Shown: positions 31,892 through 41,234 of the stretch, one piece after another
How the letters are laid out: the number at the start of each line of letters is the position of its first letter
Position numbering within the stretch: position 1 is the stretch's first letter
Assembly (NCBI RefSeq): GCF_029639405.1
Contig: NZ_CP121274.1
Coordinates: forward strand, 2,108,001-2,172,000
DNA length: 64,000 nt
Direction: 5' to 3'
Source: Microbacterium proteolyticum
Lineage (GTDB): Bacteria; Actinomycetota; Actinomycetes; Actinomycetales; Microbacteriaceae
The notes under the pieces: generated by a model
Databases searched by the model: none
What the model saw: the letters and a program-made list of their open reading frames with translations, nothing else
Told to the model about the DNA's origin: nothing
Made by a program: the position numbers and the translations under genes

Positions 31892-34536
31892 GGCGCCGTC
31901 GGCTTCTCGCCGGCGAGCACGCGCTCGGCCCACCGCGCGAGGCGCGAGCGGTCGATCTTGGAGTTGTGGCGGATGTCCGTCGGCAGCGCGGGCACGACGA
32001 GCACGGCCGCGATCGGCAGCGCGGTCGCGGCCCGCACGACCTCGGTCAGACCCGCGGATGCCACGCCCGGGCGCCGCACGGCCGGGTCCCGTTCGATCAC
32101 CACGGCGATCACCTGGCGTCCGACCGGACCGACCCCGACGGCGGCGGCGCGGACGACACCGGGTGCCGCCTCGACGTCCTGCTCGATGCCGACCGGCGTG
32201 ACCGGGCCTTCGGAGGTCGTGATGACGTGGGGGAGCCGCCCCTCGATCCAGAGCCGTCCGGCCGTGTCGAGGTGGCCGACGTCGCCGGTGCGATGCCACC
32301 GGCCCCGGAGGTCGTCGAGATCGCGCGTCGCCTCGCGGTCGGTGAGGTGGAGCCGGAAGTAGCCGCGCTTGAGGTGCGGCGCGCTGATCACGACCTCGCC
32401 CGTGACCCCGGCGTCGGTCGTGGGGGTTCCGGTGGCGCGCCCCCGGGCGTCGAGCGCCGCGATGCGGACGCGGCCCCGACCGATGGGCGCCCCCACGCAC
32501 ACGCCGCGATCGGCGGAGGCGTCGGCCTCCTCGATCTCGGGCAGCGTGACGTCCGCGACGAGCAGGCACTCCGTCATCCCGTACGGCGTGTGGGCGGTCG
32601 CGTTCGGCATGAGGCGCTGCGCCTGGCGCAGCAGGGGGGTCCCGACGGGCGCCCCGGTGGACAGGAACGTGCGCACGCGCTCGAGCGCCGCCCGTTCCTC
32701 GGACCCCAGCGCGTCGGCGCTGGCAACCACGTTGCGGACGGCGGCGGGGGAGAGGAAGACGATGCCCGCGTCCGAGGCTCGGACGGCGGCGGCGACCGCG
32801 GATGCCGTGAGCGTGCGCGGCGCGGACACGTCCATGTCGGGGGTCGCCGAACGCGTGCCGAGGGCCGGGCCCAACAGCGCGAAGGGGGCGAAGCCCGTCA
32901 CGAGTCCGGTGTCGGGGCCGACGTCGAAGTGCTCCGCGAGGGCGTTCCGCAGCGACGAGAGCTGGCGATGCGTGTACACGGCGCCCTTCGCGGGTCCCGT
33001 GGACCCGGACGTGAAGAGGATCGCGGCATCCGCGTCGGCGTCCGGCGGGACGGGGAGCGCCCGACCGCGGCCCGCCCGGGCGATCTCGGCGAGACTCGCC
33101 TCGACCCCGAGGGCGCGCATCGCGGCGGCGGGGAGGGCCGCGGCCGCGATGCGGCGTCCCGGCCAGCCGAGCGCGCGCGCGGCGGCGAGCCCCGCGAGCT
33201 CGCCGATGACGACGTCGGGCACGGCCCCGCGGACGGCGCGGGACAGCCCCCGGATGCCGAGACCCCGGTCGGCCACGACGACGACGGCGCCGATGCGCAG
33301 GCACGCGTACAGCACGGCGGTGAGCGTGGGGCCCGGGGGGACGAGCAGCGAGACGCGGTCGCCCGCGCGGACGCCGAGGACGTCGAGACCCGCGGCGAGC
33401 TCGTCCACGCGGGCGGCGAGCTGTCGCCAGCTCACCCGCAGCGGGGCGTCGGCGGAGCCGCTGGCCATGTCGATGACCGCGACGTCGTCGTCCGCGCGGC
33501 GCGCCTCGAGGGCCTCCCACAGGGGCGCGGGCGCCGGGGTGTCGTCGACGTGCGTCGGGGACGCGGCATCCGCGCCGGCCGAGACGCGGTGATCGAGCCA
33601 GTCCAGCACCGCGTCGGCGTACGGACGCTCCTCGGCCAGCAGGTGCCCCGCGCCCTCGAAGCGGTGGACGTCGGCGTGCGGCAGACGGTCGACGAGGTCG
33701 TCGAGGTGAGCCTCGAGGAACACCGGGTCCTTCGGGCCGCGGAGCAGAAGGGCGGGGACGTCGAGGTCGCGCAGCCCTGCGGAGAGGCTCCGCAGCGCCG
33801 GGGTGCTCTCGTCGTCCGCGGTGGCCGGGATGTCGGCGACGAATCCCCCGACGCCTCGTCGGCGCGCCACGGTGGCGTACGGTGCGCGGAACGCCGCGCG
33901 CACCGCGGGGTCGAGGTCGGCGAGCGCGAGCGTCGTGTCGAGGAACGCCGTCGTCCCCGTCGTGCCCGCAGCGAGCACGCCGCGCGCGGTCGCGACGCGC
34001 AGCGGGAACGGCAGCGGCGCGTCCTCCGCGTGGTGCACGGCGGTGTTGAGCGCGATGACGGCGGCCAGGCGCGCGGGATTGCGCACGGCCCAGCCGAGCG
34101 ACACCGGCCCGCCCCAGTCGTGGCCGATGGTCACGATCGGACCCGGGATGCCGAGGGCCTCGATCAGGCCGGAGAGGTCGGCGATGCGCTGAGCGAGCGT
34201 ACGACGCAGGTCGGTCCGGTCGGAGAAGCCCATCTCCAGCTGGTCCACGGCGACGACGCGCCACGCGGGAGCCCCCGCCTCGGCCCGCGCGAGGGACGCG
34301 TTCACGAGCGCGCGCCACAGGTACGACCAGGTCGGGTTGCCGTGCACCGCGACGATCGTTCCCTGGGCGACGATCCCGCGATCGGCGAGCGCGTCGCCGG
34401 TGTCGAGGATGTGCCACGTACGACGGTGGCCGGCGTCGGCCGCGGTGCCCTCCACTTCGACCAGGCGCGACAGGGCGGGATCGAGGCCGGGGAGCCCGGC
34501 CGGGGGAAGGGTCGCGGACAGGCCGGTGACCGTCAC
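31888..34536 (-). CDS. oleBC: OleBC fusion: beta-lactone decarboxylase plus beta-lactone synthetase
   Basis: 882 residues. The N-terminal OleB domain (about 1-330) is an alpha/beta hydrolase of the haloalkane-dehalogenase type: VAVHGNPTWSYLWRALVN oxyanion block, nucleophile Asp in IGHDWGGPVSLG, and a late His in FEGAGHLLAEE. The C-terminal OleC domain (about 350-882) is an AMP-binding-type ligase with AILFTSGSTGPAKGAVYTH, TPYGMTECLLVADV and the hinge GRWHRTGDVGHLD. OleC makes a cis-beta-lactone from the beta-hydroxy acid using ATP; OleB removes CO2 to give a long-chain cis-olefin. The same fusion is known in Micrococcus luteus. The GTG start at 34536 overlaps the oleA stop. Confidence 0.95.
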   Translation of the reverse strand: MTVTGLSATLPPAGLPGLDPALSRLVEVEGTAADAGHRRTWHILDTGDALADRGIVAQGTIVAVHGNPTWSYLWRALVNASLARAEAGAPAWRVVAVDQLEMGFSDRTDLRRTLAQRIADLSGLIEALGIPGPIVTIGHDWGGPVSLGWAVRNPARLAAVIALNTAVHHAEDAPLPFPLRVATARGVLAAGTTGTTAFLDTTLALADLDPAVRAAFRAPYATVARRRGVGGFVADIPATADDESTPALRSLSAGLRDLDVPALLLRGPKDPVFLEAHLDDLVDRLPHADVHRFEGAGHLLAEERPYADAVLDWLDHRVSAGADAASPTHVDDTPAPAPLWEALEARRADDDVAVIDMASGSADAPLRVSWRQLAARVDELAAGLDVLGVRAGDRVSLLVPPGPTLTAVLYACLRIGAVVVVADRGLGIRGLSRAVRGAVPDVVIGELAGLAAARALGWPGRRIAAAALPAAAMRALGVEASLAEIARAGRGRALPVPPDADADAAILFTSGSTGPAKGAVYTHRQLSSLRNALAEHFDVGPDTGLVTGFAPFALLGPALGTRSATPDMDVSAPRTLTASAVAAAVRASDAGIVFLSPAAVRNVVASADALGSEERAALERVRTFLSTGAPVGTPLLRQAQRLMPNATAHTPYGMTECLLVADVTLPEIEEADASADRGVCVGAPIGRGRVRIAALDARGRATGTPTTDAGVTGEVVISAPHLKRGYFRLHLTDREATRDLDDLRGRWHRTGDVGHLDTAGRLWIEGRLPHVITTSEGPVTPVGIEQDVEAAPGVVRAAAVGVGPVGRQVIAVVIERDPAVRRPGVASAGLTEVVRAATALPIAAVLVVPALPTDIRHNSKIDRSRLARWAERVLAGEKPTAP

Positions 34537-35555
34537 CAGGCCAGCTCCAGCATCCCGGTGTTCAGCCCGGAGCCCACTCCCATCAGCAGCACGCGGTCGC
34601 CGCGGCGCAGGGTCTTCTGCTCCTCGGCCAGGGTGATCGGGATGGAGGCGGGCCCCACGTTCCCCAGGTGCGGGTAGGTGACGGGGACGCGGCCACGGTC
34701 GAGCTTGGCGGCCCGGACGATCGCGGAGGTGTGCACCGACGACACCTGATGGGTGATGTACCGGTCCATGCCCGTCCAGGAGAACTCTCCCCGGGCTTCC
34801 TTCCATGCCGAGACGACGAGGTCGAGACCGCCCTTGAGCAGAGCCTTCGCGTCGGTGAACATGCCGTCGACGCTGCCGACGCAGAGGTCGTAGAACTGGG
34901 TCGCGGCGCGCGTCACGCCCCCGACGATCCGGTGGCCCTCGGGGTGGTCGCTCGCGCGGCCGAGTACCGCGGCGGCCGCGCCGGAGCCGAGCGTCAACGA
35001 CGCGAACTCCTGCATGAACGCATCCCGGTCGAGGTCCTCCCGCACGAGGCGGTTGATCGTGTTGACCTGGATCTCGTCGGCATCCTCGCCGTTGACGATG
35101 AGGGCGTACTTGACCTGGCCGGACTGGATCATCCCGGCGGCCAGGCTCATCCCGTTGATGAATCCGAGGCAGGCGTTGGCGACGTCGAAGTTGATCGCCG
35201 AGCTCGGCAGCCCGAGCCCGTGGTGCAGTCGCACCGCCACCGACGGCTCGAGGTGCTTGCGGGTGACCGAGGTGTTGATGATGAGGCCGATCTCGCTCGG
35301 ATCGACTCCCGCCTCGGCGAGCGCCTGCTTGCCCGCGGCGATCGTCGCCTCGTCGGACGACTCTCCCTCGGCCCAGTTGCGCCGCTCCACCACTCCCGCG
35401 ACGCGTCGCAGCAGTCCGGGCTTGAGCTTCAGTCGCGACAGGGCCGGCGCCAGCCTCTCTTCGATGTCGTCGGAGGTGGTCACGCGGCTGGGCAGCACGC
35501 TGGCCACCGAGACGAGGGCCACATCGTCGAAGCGAGTGGTGGCGTTTCCTGGCAA
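34533..35555 (-). CDS. oleA: OleA: thiolase-fold acyl-CoA condensing enzyme for long-chain olefin synthesis
   Basis: 340 residues. It joins two fatty acyl-CoAs head to head to form a beta-keto acid. The active-site Cys is 129 (FDVANACLGFING). Glu 103 (TRKHLEPSV) lies 26 residues earlier, the same spacing as Glu117/Cys143 of Xanthomonas OleA. His and Asn are in ITHQVSSVHTSA and PHLGNVGPASIP. The likely start is TTG 35555, preceded by GGGAG at proper spacing. An ATG at 35569/35570 is out of frame. It opens the operon; the 220 bases upstream contain no gene. Confidence 0.93.
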   Translation of the reverse strand: MPGNATTRFDDVALVSVASVLPSRVTTSDDIEERLAPALSRLKLKPGLLRRVAGVVERRNWAEGESSDEATIAAGKQALAEAGVDPSEIGLIINTSVTRKHLEPSVAVRLHHGLGLPSSAINFDVANACLGFINGMSLAAGMIQSGQVKYALIVNGEDADEIQVNTINRLVREDLDRDAFMQEFASLTLGSGAAAAVLGRASDHPEGHRIVGGVTRAATQFYDLCVGSVDGMFTDAKALLKGGLDLVVSAWKEARGEFSWTGMDRYITHQVSSVHTSAIVRAAKLDRGRVPVTYPHLGNVGPASIPITLAEEQKTLRRGDRVLLMGVGSGLNTGMLELAW

Positions 35556-35775
35556 GAGAGCTCCCGCATCCTGTGCGTAGACGGCCGAGCCGCGCGCGGA
35601 GGGACACGCCGGCGGCTGGAAGGGTACCCCCCAGGATAAGCCGCGACGTATGCGACCGGCTGCATGGGGAGTGTGTGCTACGCCAGCGGATGCCGAGTTC
35701 GTCGCCGTCCCGACGGTGCCGTCATGGTGTCGCGGCGCTTAGCGCGGCTCGACCCGCGGCGGTGAACCGGCGTCG
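35556..35775. other. Intergenic region upstream of oleA
   Basis: This 220-base gap separates oleA from the DUF58 gene on the same strand. It must hold the end of the DUF58 operon and the oleA promoter. Candidate features are the short palindrome GCGCTTAGCGC near 35735 and, on the minus strand, TACCCT near 35628 as a possible -10. I see no convincing -35 or regulator site. Confidence 0.4.
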
Positions 35776-37077
35776 TCAGAGTCGCCCGGCCGCCTTGAGT
35801 GCGAGATACCGGTCGGCCACGAGCGGGGGCAGGTCGTCGGCCGAGGCCGAGACGGCATCGCCGCCCGCCCTCACGACGGCCTCGCGCACGCGATCGGCGT
35901 CGGACCGCGCACGCTCCACCGCCGCAGCGGCATAGACGGCGGCGGCGTCGTCGAGCTCGGGTGCCTCGCCGGGGCCGTCGGTGGCCGTCGCCACGAGCAG
36001 GCGCGACCGCGCCGCCACGGCGGGGAGGGACGCGAGGAACGCGCGCGCCGCCTCCGGATCGTCGGCGGCGGTCACCAGCACGACGAGAGCCGGGCGCTGC
36101 GTGAGACCGCGCACCTGGGTGAAGGCGGCATCCCAGTCGGTGTCGATGAGCTGCGGTTCGACGGGCGCCATCGCGTCCACGAGTGCGGGGAGCAGTCCCG
36201 AGCCGTCCACGCGGGTGACGCGGGCCCGGGTCACCCGGTCGAACATCAGCAGGTGCACGTGGTCGCCCGCCCGCACCGCGAGGGCGGAGAGGAGCAGTGC
36301 CGCCTCCATCGCGGCGTCGAGCCGGGTGCCGTCGCCCACCCGCGCCGCGGCCGTCCGACCGGTGTCGATGACGATCACGACGTGCCGGTCGCGCTCCGGC
36401 CGCCAGGTGCGCAGCATCGTCGTTCCCGCGCGTGCCGTGGCGCGCCAGTCGATCGAGCGCACGTCGTCGCCGCGGACGTACTCGCGCAGGCTGTCGAACT
36501 CCGTCCCGGCACCGCGCACCTGGAGGGTCGTGTTGCCGTCGAGCTCGCGCAGACGCGCCAGACGCGAGGGCAGATGCCGCCGCGACGTGAAGGGCGGGAG
36601 AACGCGCAGCCTCGCCGGTGCCGGGATCGTCGCCTGCCGCCCGGCCAGGCGCAACGGCCCGTCCGACCGCACGACGACGAACTCGCTCCGTAGCTCGCCG
36701 CGACGCCGGGGAAGGAGCGGCAGCGGGGCACCTCGACGTTCGCCCGGCGGCACGACGAATCGCAGCCGCTCGGGTGGGGCCCCTGCCGTGGGCTGCCACG
36801 CGTCGCGCACGCGGGCGCGCAGCATCCGGCGGCCCAGGTTGCGGACCCGCACTTCTCCCGCGACCGGTTCATCCCGCAGAGCGCGTTCGGGGAGCCGCCG
36901 GGTGATCTCGATCGCGCGGGGGCTCGCGGCGAGCAGGACGTCGGCCGCCGTCAACCCCGCGCACAGCGCGAGCCAGCCACCGACGACGGTCCAGGGTCCG
37001 GCCCCCGCGGAGGTGAGCAGGATCAGTGGGAGGACGCCGAGGGCGACGAGCAGGGCCAGACGACCGGTGACGTGCAT
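35776..37077 (-). CDS. DUF58 domain-containing protein
   Basis: 433 residues. Two N-terminal helices (LALLVALGVLPLILLTSAG and a second) are followed by a beta-rich region. The family signature REYVRGDDVRSIDWRATAR is at about residues 210-228, with a vWA-like fold VVIVIDTGRTAAARVGDG. DUF58 proteins are membrane-anchored partners of MoxR AAA+ ATPases, with a metal-site-like vWA domain. The ATG overlaps the moxR stop (TGATG), which agrees with this pairing. It is the last gene of the 41234-35776 operon. Confidence 0.92.
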   Translation of the reverse strand: MHVTGRLALLVALGVLPLILLTSAGAGPWTVVGGWLALCAGLTAADVLLAASPRAIEITRRLPERALRDEPVAGEVRVRNLGRRMLRARVRDAWQPTAGAPPERLRFVVPPGERRGAPLPLLPRRRGELRSEFVVVRSDGPLRLAGRQATIPAPARLRVLPPFTSRRHLPSRLARLRELDGNTTLQVRGAGTEFDSLREYVRGDDVRSIDWRATARAGTTMLRTWRPERDRHVVIVIDTGRTAAARVGDGTRLDAAMEAALLLSALAVRAGDHVHLLMFDRVTRARVTRVDGSGLLPALVDAMAPVEPQLIDTDWDAAFTQVRGLTQRPALVVLVTAADDPEAARAFLASLPAVAARSRLLVATATDGPGEAPELDDAAAVYAAAAVERARSDADRVREAVVRAGGDAVSASADDLPPLVADRYLALKAAGRL

Positions 37078-38108
37078 CAGAGCGGAACGCGCGTCTGCTG
37101 CAGGACCGAGGCGAGGACGGCATCCACCGACACGCCCTCGATCTCGGCTTCGGGTCGCAGCCGGATCCGGTGGCGCCACACGGGCACGAGCATCGTCTGC
37201 ACGTGGTCGGGCGTGATGGCGGGGTAGCCCCCGAGCCACGCCCACGCCTTCGCCGCGGCGAGGAGTCCGGTCGACGCGCGCGGACTCACGCCGAGCAGCA
37301 CGGACGGGCTCTGCCGCGTGGCCCGGGCGAGGTCGACGACGTAACCGAGCACGTCGTCGGCGACGGCGACGGATGCCGCCGCGCGCTGCGCCGCGAGGAT
37401 CTCCGGCGCCGTGACGACGGCATCCACTCCGGCCTCGCCCAGGCGCCGCGGATCGAACCCGCCCGCGTGGCGGCGGAGGACGTCGACCTCGGCATCCCGA
37501 TCCGGCAGATCGACCACGAGCTTGAGGAGGAAGCGGTCGAGTTGAGCCTCGGGGAGCGTGTAGGTGCCCTCGTGCTCGACCGGGTTCTGGGTCGCGGCGA
37601 CCAGGAACGGGTCGGGAAGCGGACGGCTGACGCCGTCGGACGAGACCTGGCGTTCCTCCATCGCCTCCAGCAGGGCCGCCTGCGTCTTCGGGGGCGTGCG
37701 GTTGATCTCGTCGGCGAGGAGCACGTGCGTGAACACGGGTCCGGCGCGGAATTCGAACTCCCCCGAGCGGGCGTCGTAGACGAGCGAACCGGTGACGTCT
37801 CCGGGCATGAGGTCGGGGGTGAACTGCACGCGTCGCGTGTCGAGGCCGAGCGCCCGGCTGAAGGACCGCACCAGCAGGGTCTTGGCGACGCCCGGCACGC
37901 CCTCGAGGAGCACGTGGCCGCGCGAGAGGAGCGCGATGAGCAGTCCGGTGATCGTGCCGTCCTGGCCGACGACGGCCTTGCCGACCTCGGTGCGCACGCG
38001 GTGCATCGCCTGACGCAGGGCCGCGTCGTCGGCCACCGTTCGCGGCGCGTCCGACGCGGGTGCCGGGGCGGCGGCGTGGTCGGGGGAGCCGAGAGGACTG
38101 TCGGTCAT
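37077..38108 (-). CDS. MoxR-family AAA+ ATPase
   Basis: 343 residues. Walker A VLLEGVPGVAKTLLVRSFSR, Walker B FTHVLLADEINRTPPKTQAA, sensor 1 FLVAATQNPVEHEGTYTLPE and the LDRFLLKL Arg-finger region are all present. A 35-residue Ala/Pro-rich N terminus precedes the domain. MoxR ATPases act as chaperones that mature or remodel vWA-domain complexes; the DUF58, DUF4350 and DUF4129 genes here are the customary partners. ATG 38108 overlaps the DUF4350 stop (ATGA). Confidence 0.94.
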   Translation of the reverse strand: MTDSPLGSPDHAAAPAPASDAPRTVADDAALRQAMHRVRTEVGKAVVGQDGTITGLLIALLSRGHVLLEGVPGVAKTLLVRSFSRALGLDTRRVQFTPDLMPGDVTGSLVYDARSGEFEFRAGPVFTHVLLADEINRTPPKTQAALLEAMEERQVSSDGVSRPLPDPFLVAATQNPVEHEGTYTLPEAQLDRFLLKLVVDLPDRDAEVDVLRRHAGGFDPRRLGEAGVDAVVTAPEILAAQRAAASVAVADDVLGYVVDLARATRQSPSVLLGVSPRASTGLLAAAKAWAWLGGYPAITPDHVQTMLVPVWRHRIRLRPEAEIEGVSVDAVLASVLQQTRVPL

Positions 38109-39271
38109 CGGGGGGTCCTTTCCGTTCGGAGTGTCGCGCGGACGCTCGTCTCGAGATCGCGCAGTCGGTCGCTGGCCGCGACGAGTTCGCGGTCGGTGCG
38201 GGGGAGGTCGTCGATCAGGATGCCGCGCACGATCGCACGGTCGGTCCCGAGCCGCTCGGCCACCGCGTCCGCGAGTTGTTCCGCGGGCGTCCGGGCCGAC
38301 AGGCCGAGCAGTCGCACCAGTCGGCGACGGGCGGCACGGCGCAGTTCGTCGAGGGCGTGGGCGGCATCCCCGGAGGCGGCGTAGAGCCGGGCTCGTCCCT
38401 CGGTCGTCTCGTTCGCCCGGACGGTCACCGGCAGGCGCTCGGTCACGAGCGGCCCGAACCGGCGTCCGCGCCACACCGCGGCCGTGAGCCCGGCGATCAG
38501 CAGCAGCACCATCGCCGGCGTCACCCACTCGGGGGTGAGCTCGCCGATCGTGGGGACGGCGGTGCCGGTGTCGGCGTCGGCGAGGGAGGGCACGTACCAG
38601 ACGAGCGCGGGCGCGCGCCCGAGGAGACCGAGCGCGAGGGCGGCGTCGCCGTCGAGGGGGAGGGCCCGGTTGGTGAGGACGGACAGTCCGTCCACCGCCG
38701 TGACCGTCCTGTCTCCCTCGTCGTGGACGAGGACGCCGAACCCGCCCTCCATCGGGTAGCAGCCGATCACGCCCTCGCCGGGCAGATACAGCTCGCCCAC
38801 GTGCGCCGAGCCCGCGGCCTGGGCGGCGGGAACGTCGCACGCCGGAGGGGTCGAACGATCCTCGACGACGTCTCCGAGCGCGGAACCGCTCAGCAGGACG
38901 TCCAGGCTGCGGGAGCGCGGTTCGACGAGCACGACGTCGCCCGCTTCTGTGGTGAGGCGGCGCAATGCCGCGTCGCTGAGCATCGGGGCATCGCGCATCA
39001 CGAGCGTGCTCGGCGCGGCGTCGAGCGCGCGTTCGGCGGCGGCGAGGTCGCGGACGACGGTGACCGAGACGCCCTGCTGCTCGAGGAGGCGCACGACGGC
39101 GCGGGTGCCGTCGGGCGCCGGGGATTCGGGGTCGAGCGCGTCGCGCTGCATCCACCCGCCGAACACCAGGGTCGTGCCGAAGAGTCCGACGGCGGCCAGG
39201 ACGGCGACGAGCGCGATCCACCCGATTGCCGTTCGGCGACGCCGGATCGGAGCTGCGGCGACAGACGTCAC
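38105..39271 (-). CDS. DUF4350 domain-containing membrane protein
   Basis: 388 residues. An N-terminal signal-anchor (TAIGWIALVAVLAAVGLFGT) is followed by an extracytoplasmic domain (RAVVRLLEQQGVSVTVVRDL onward) resembling the DUF4350/GATase-like fold. A second helix, VTPAMVLLLIAGLTAAVWRG, comes at about 265, then a cytoplasmic helical tail rich in Arg and Leu. The family has no known activity. GTG 39271 overlaps the upstream stop. Confidence 0.9.
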   Translation of the reverse strand: MTSVAAAPIRRRRTAIGWIALVAVLAAVGLFGTTLVFGGWMQRDALDPESPAPDGTRAVVRLLEQQGVSVTVVRDLAAAERALDAAPSTLVMRDAPMLSDAALRRLTTEAGDVVLVEPRSRSLDVLLSGSALGDVVEDRSTPPACDVPAAQAAGSAHVGELYLPGEGVIGCYPMEGGFGVLVHDEGDRTVTAVDGLSVLTNRALPLDGDAALALGLLGRAPALVWYVPSLADADTGTAVPTIGELTPEWVTPAMVLLLIAGLTAAVWRGRRFGPLVTERLPVTVRANETTEGRARLYAASGDAAHALDELRRAARRRLVRLLGLSARTPAEQLADAVAERLGTDRAIVRGILIDDLPRTDRELVAASDRLRDLETSVRATLRTERTPR

Positions 39272-39939
39272 GGCGCGACCGCCCCGGCATCCGGGATCCC
39301 GACGCGGGATGCCACGGCGGTCTCGTCGAGGCGACGGACGAGGGCGTAGGCGTCGGCCGTGCCGGGGCGTCCGAGATACCGCACGTCGTCGAACACCGAC
39401 GCCGCGGCGAGGCCGGATGACCCGAGCGCGGGAAGCGCGTCGCCGGCGGACCGGGCGAACGCGCGCGCCGTGGCGCCGGGCGGCGGGTCCACGATGCCGC
39501 GCTCGGTGAGTCCGCGTGCGAACGCGCGGAACCGGAGCACGATCGCGGCGTCCCAGTCGTCGCGCTGGGCCCCGGCCGCGGCGTCGGCGCGCAGCTCGTC
39601 GGCGGAACGTCCGTCGTCCTCGTCGAAGAGGGCGCGCGCGGCCGGGCGGGCCCGGACGGTGACGCGCGGCCGGCCCCAGATCAGCAGCGCCACGATGATC
39701 GCGGCGATGACGAGGACGGCCAGCACGACGAACGCCCACGGACCCCAGTCGCCCGACACCGGGGCGGTGAACAGCCGCTCCAGGAAGTCCAGGACCGCCC
39801 GCGCCGCCCGGTCGAAGGGCGTCGGCTCGGCGGCACGGTAGACCGGGTCGGCGAGCTCGCGCTCGGCCCACTCCCGGGCCTCGTCCGGGTCGGGGAGCAG
39901 CGGGACGGCGCTCACCAGCGCCCGGAGGGCCGCGATCAC
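39268..39939 (-). CDS. DUF4129 domain-containing membrane protein
   Basis: About 223 residues. A central helix (WAFVVLAVLVIAAIIVALLI) precedes the DUF4129 domain, seen as WDAAIVLRFRAFARGLTERG and RAFARSAGDALPAL. GTG 39939 is chosen because its GTGA overlaps the upstream stop, as at nearly every junction in this operon. ATG 39972 would add 11 residues. The family name comes from MoxR/transglutaminase-linked operons; its activity is unknown. Confidence 0.88.
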   Translation of the reverse strand: MIAALRALVSAVPLLPDPDEAREWAERELADPVYRAAEPTPFDRAARAVLDFLERLFTAPVSGDWGPWAFVVLAVLVIAAIIVALLIWGRPRVTVRARPAARALFDEDDGRSADELRADAAAGAQRDDWDAAIVLRFRAFARGLTERGIVDPPPGATARAFARSAGDALPALGSSGLAAASVFDDVRYLGRPGTADAYALVRRLDETAVASRVGIPDAGAVAP

Positions 39940-41234
39940 GAACCCGCGGGCGGACCGCCGGGGGCCGCCCATGCGGTCGGGTCGGACGGCGGAAGGGGCG
40001 GGTGCGGCGGCTGCGGCGGTGCGGCCGCGGGCGGTGCGGCCGCGGGGGGTGCGGGTGCGGCCGCGGGCGGTGCAGGCGGCGCGCTCGGCGGCGCCGCCGT
40101 CGCCGTGGTCGGTGCGGGCCAGGCCGCGCCGAACCCGGCGGGTGGCGCGGGCCACCCCGGAGCAGGCGGCGTCCCCCACGCCGGAGCGGGCGCGATCGTG
40201 CGGCCGATACCGGCGCGGTAGGGGTCGGGCAGTGCGGCCGCCCCCGCGTCGCGCGCCTCGACGTAGACGGAGAGGTCGTGGTCGAGACCCTCGACGCGCA
40301 TCCGCGCGTCCACGTACACCAGGACCGCCGAGGTCGACTGGACCACGACCGCGATGCACTGGACCAGCAGGATGCCGATCTGTCCGACGAACTGGATCAC
40401 CACGAACGCCACGATCGCGCTGGGGTTCTCGGCTTCGGTCGGAGCGATGATCGCGGAGATCCCACCCGAGAGCAGGCTCAGCGGGATCGAGATGACCTGT
40501 GCGACGAAGCCGAAGGCGAGGGAGATGACGACGATCACGCCGAACGTCGACCAGAAGCGCCGTCGCGTCAGCACCCAGGACCGGGCGATGGCGCGTCGGA
40601 TGCCGACGCCCTCGAGGATCATCGCGGAGGGGACGAGGAAGAGTTTGGTCGACAGCCAGGCGTAGAGGGGGATGAGCCCGAGGGCGAACAGGACGCCCAG
40701 CACGATCCCGAGCGGGAGGACCGCCAAGCCCGCGAGGACCGCGATCCCGCCGAGGACCGCGAGGACGATGACCGAGGCCAGGAGGGTCAGCAGGGCGTAG
40801 CCGAGGAGGCGGAAGAAGACGGGGCGCACCCGCACCCACGCCTCGCGCAGCGTCGGCTTCTCGGCGACGACCGCGGAGGCGACCTCGGTGACGACGACGG
40901 CCTGGACGAGGATGCCGAGAGCGCCGGCGAGAGCACCGAGCACCAGGGCGGCGACGCCCGTCAGGGCGATGGACCCGGTCAGGACGGCATCGAACGCGTC
41001 GCTGCCCTCGACGAGGGTGTCCAGGCGCGAGAAGCTCGCGACCGCCACCCCGGCGATGGCCGCCGTGACGATCACGTACGCGACGGTCTGCACGACGAGG
41101 GCGAAGCCCAGCAGCACGCGCGGATTGTGGCGCAGCGCCACGAACGAGCGGCCGAGGATGGTGCCGAACCCGTACGGATGCAGCGGAACGATCCCGGCGC
41201 GCGAGGCCGGCGTCCAGGCGGGGTACGCGGTCAC
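39936..41234 (-). CDS. Polytopic membrane protein with Pro/Ala-rich tail (glycerophosphodiesterase membrane-domain-like)
   Basis: 432 residues. Six or more helices lie between 40 and 310, including the conserved IRRAIARSWVLTRRRFWSTF block. This resembles the membrane domain often annotated as the glycerophosphoryl diester phosphodiesterase membrane region (DUF7544-like); no phosphodiesterase domain is present. About 85 residues at the C terminus are Pro/Ala-rich (APPSAPPAPPAAAPAPPAA), probably a disordered cytoplasmic tail. GTG 41234 has GAGGAGG upstream. It is the first gene of the DUF4129-MoxR-DUF58 operon and divergent from mtrA. Confidence 0.78.
   Translation of the reverse strand: MTAYPAWTPASRAGIVPLHPYGFGTILGRSFVALRHNPRVLLGFALVVQTVAYVIVTAAIAGVAVASFSRLDTLVEGSDAFDAVLTGSIALTGVAALVLGALAGALGILVQAVVVTEVASAVVAEKPTLREAWVRVRPVFFRLLGYALLTLLASVIVLAVLGGIAVLAGLAVLPLGIVLGVLFALGLIPLYAWLSTKLFLVPSAMILEGVGIRRAIARSWVLTRRRFWSTFGVIVVISLAFGFVAQVISIPLSLLSGGISAIIAPTEAENPSAIVAFVVIQFVGQIGILLVQCIAVVVQSTSAVLVYVDARMRVEGLDHDLSVYVEARDAGAAALPDPYRAGIGRTIAPAPAWGTPPAPGWPAPPAGFGAAWPAPTTATAAPPSAPPAPPAAAPAPPAAAPPAAAPPQPPHPPLPPSDPTAWAAPGGPPAGS

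Noticed and set aside
33801..34192. Plus-strand open frames within oleBC that might encode a small protein
   Set aside because: Antisense to the conserved OleB domain, no ribosome-binding site, and Ser/Arg/Thr-rich shadow composition.
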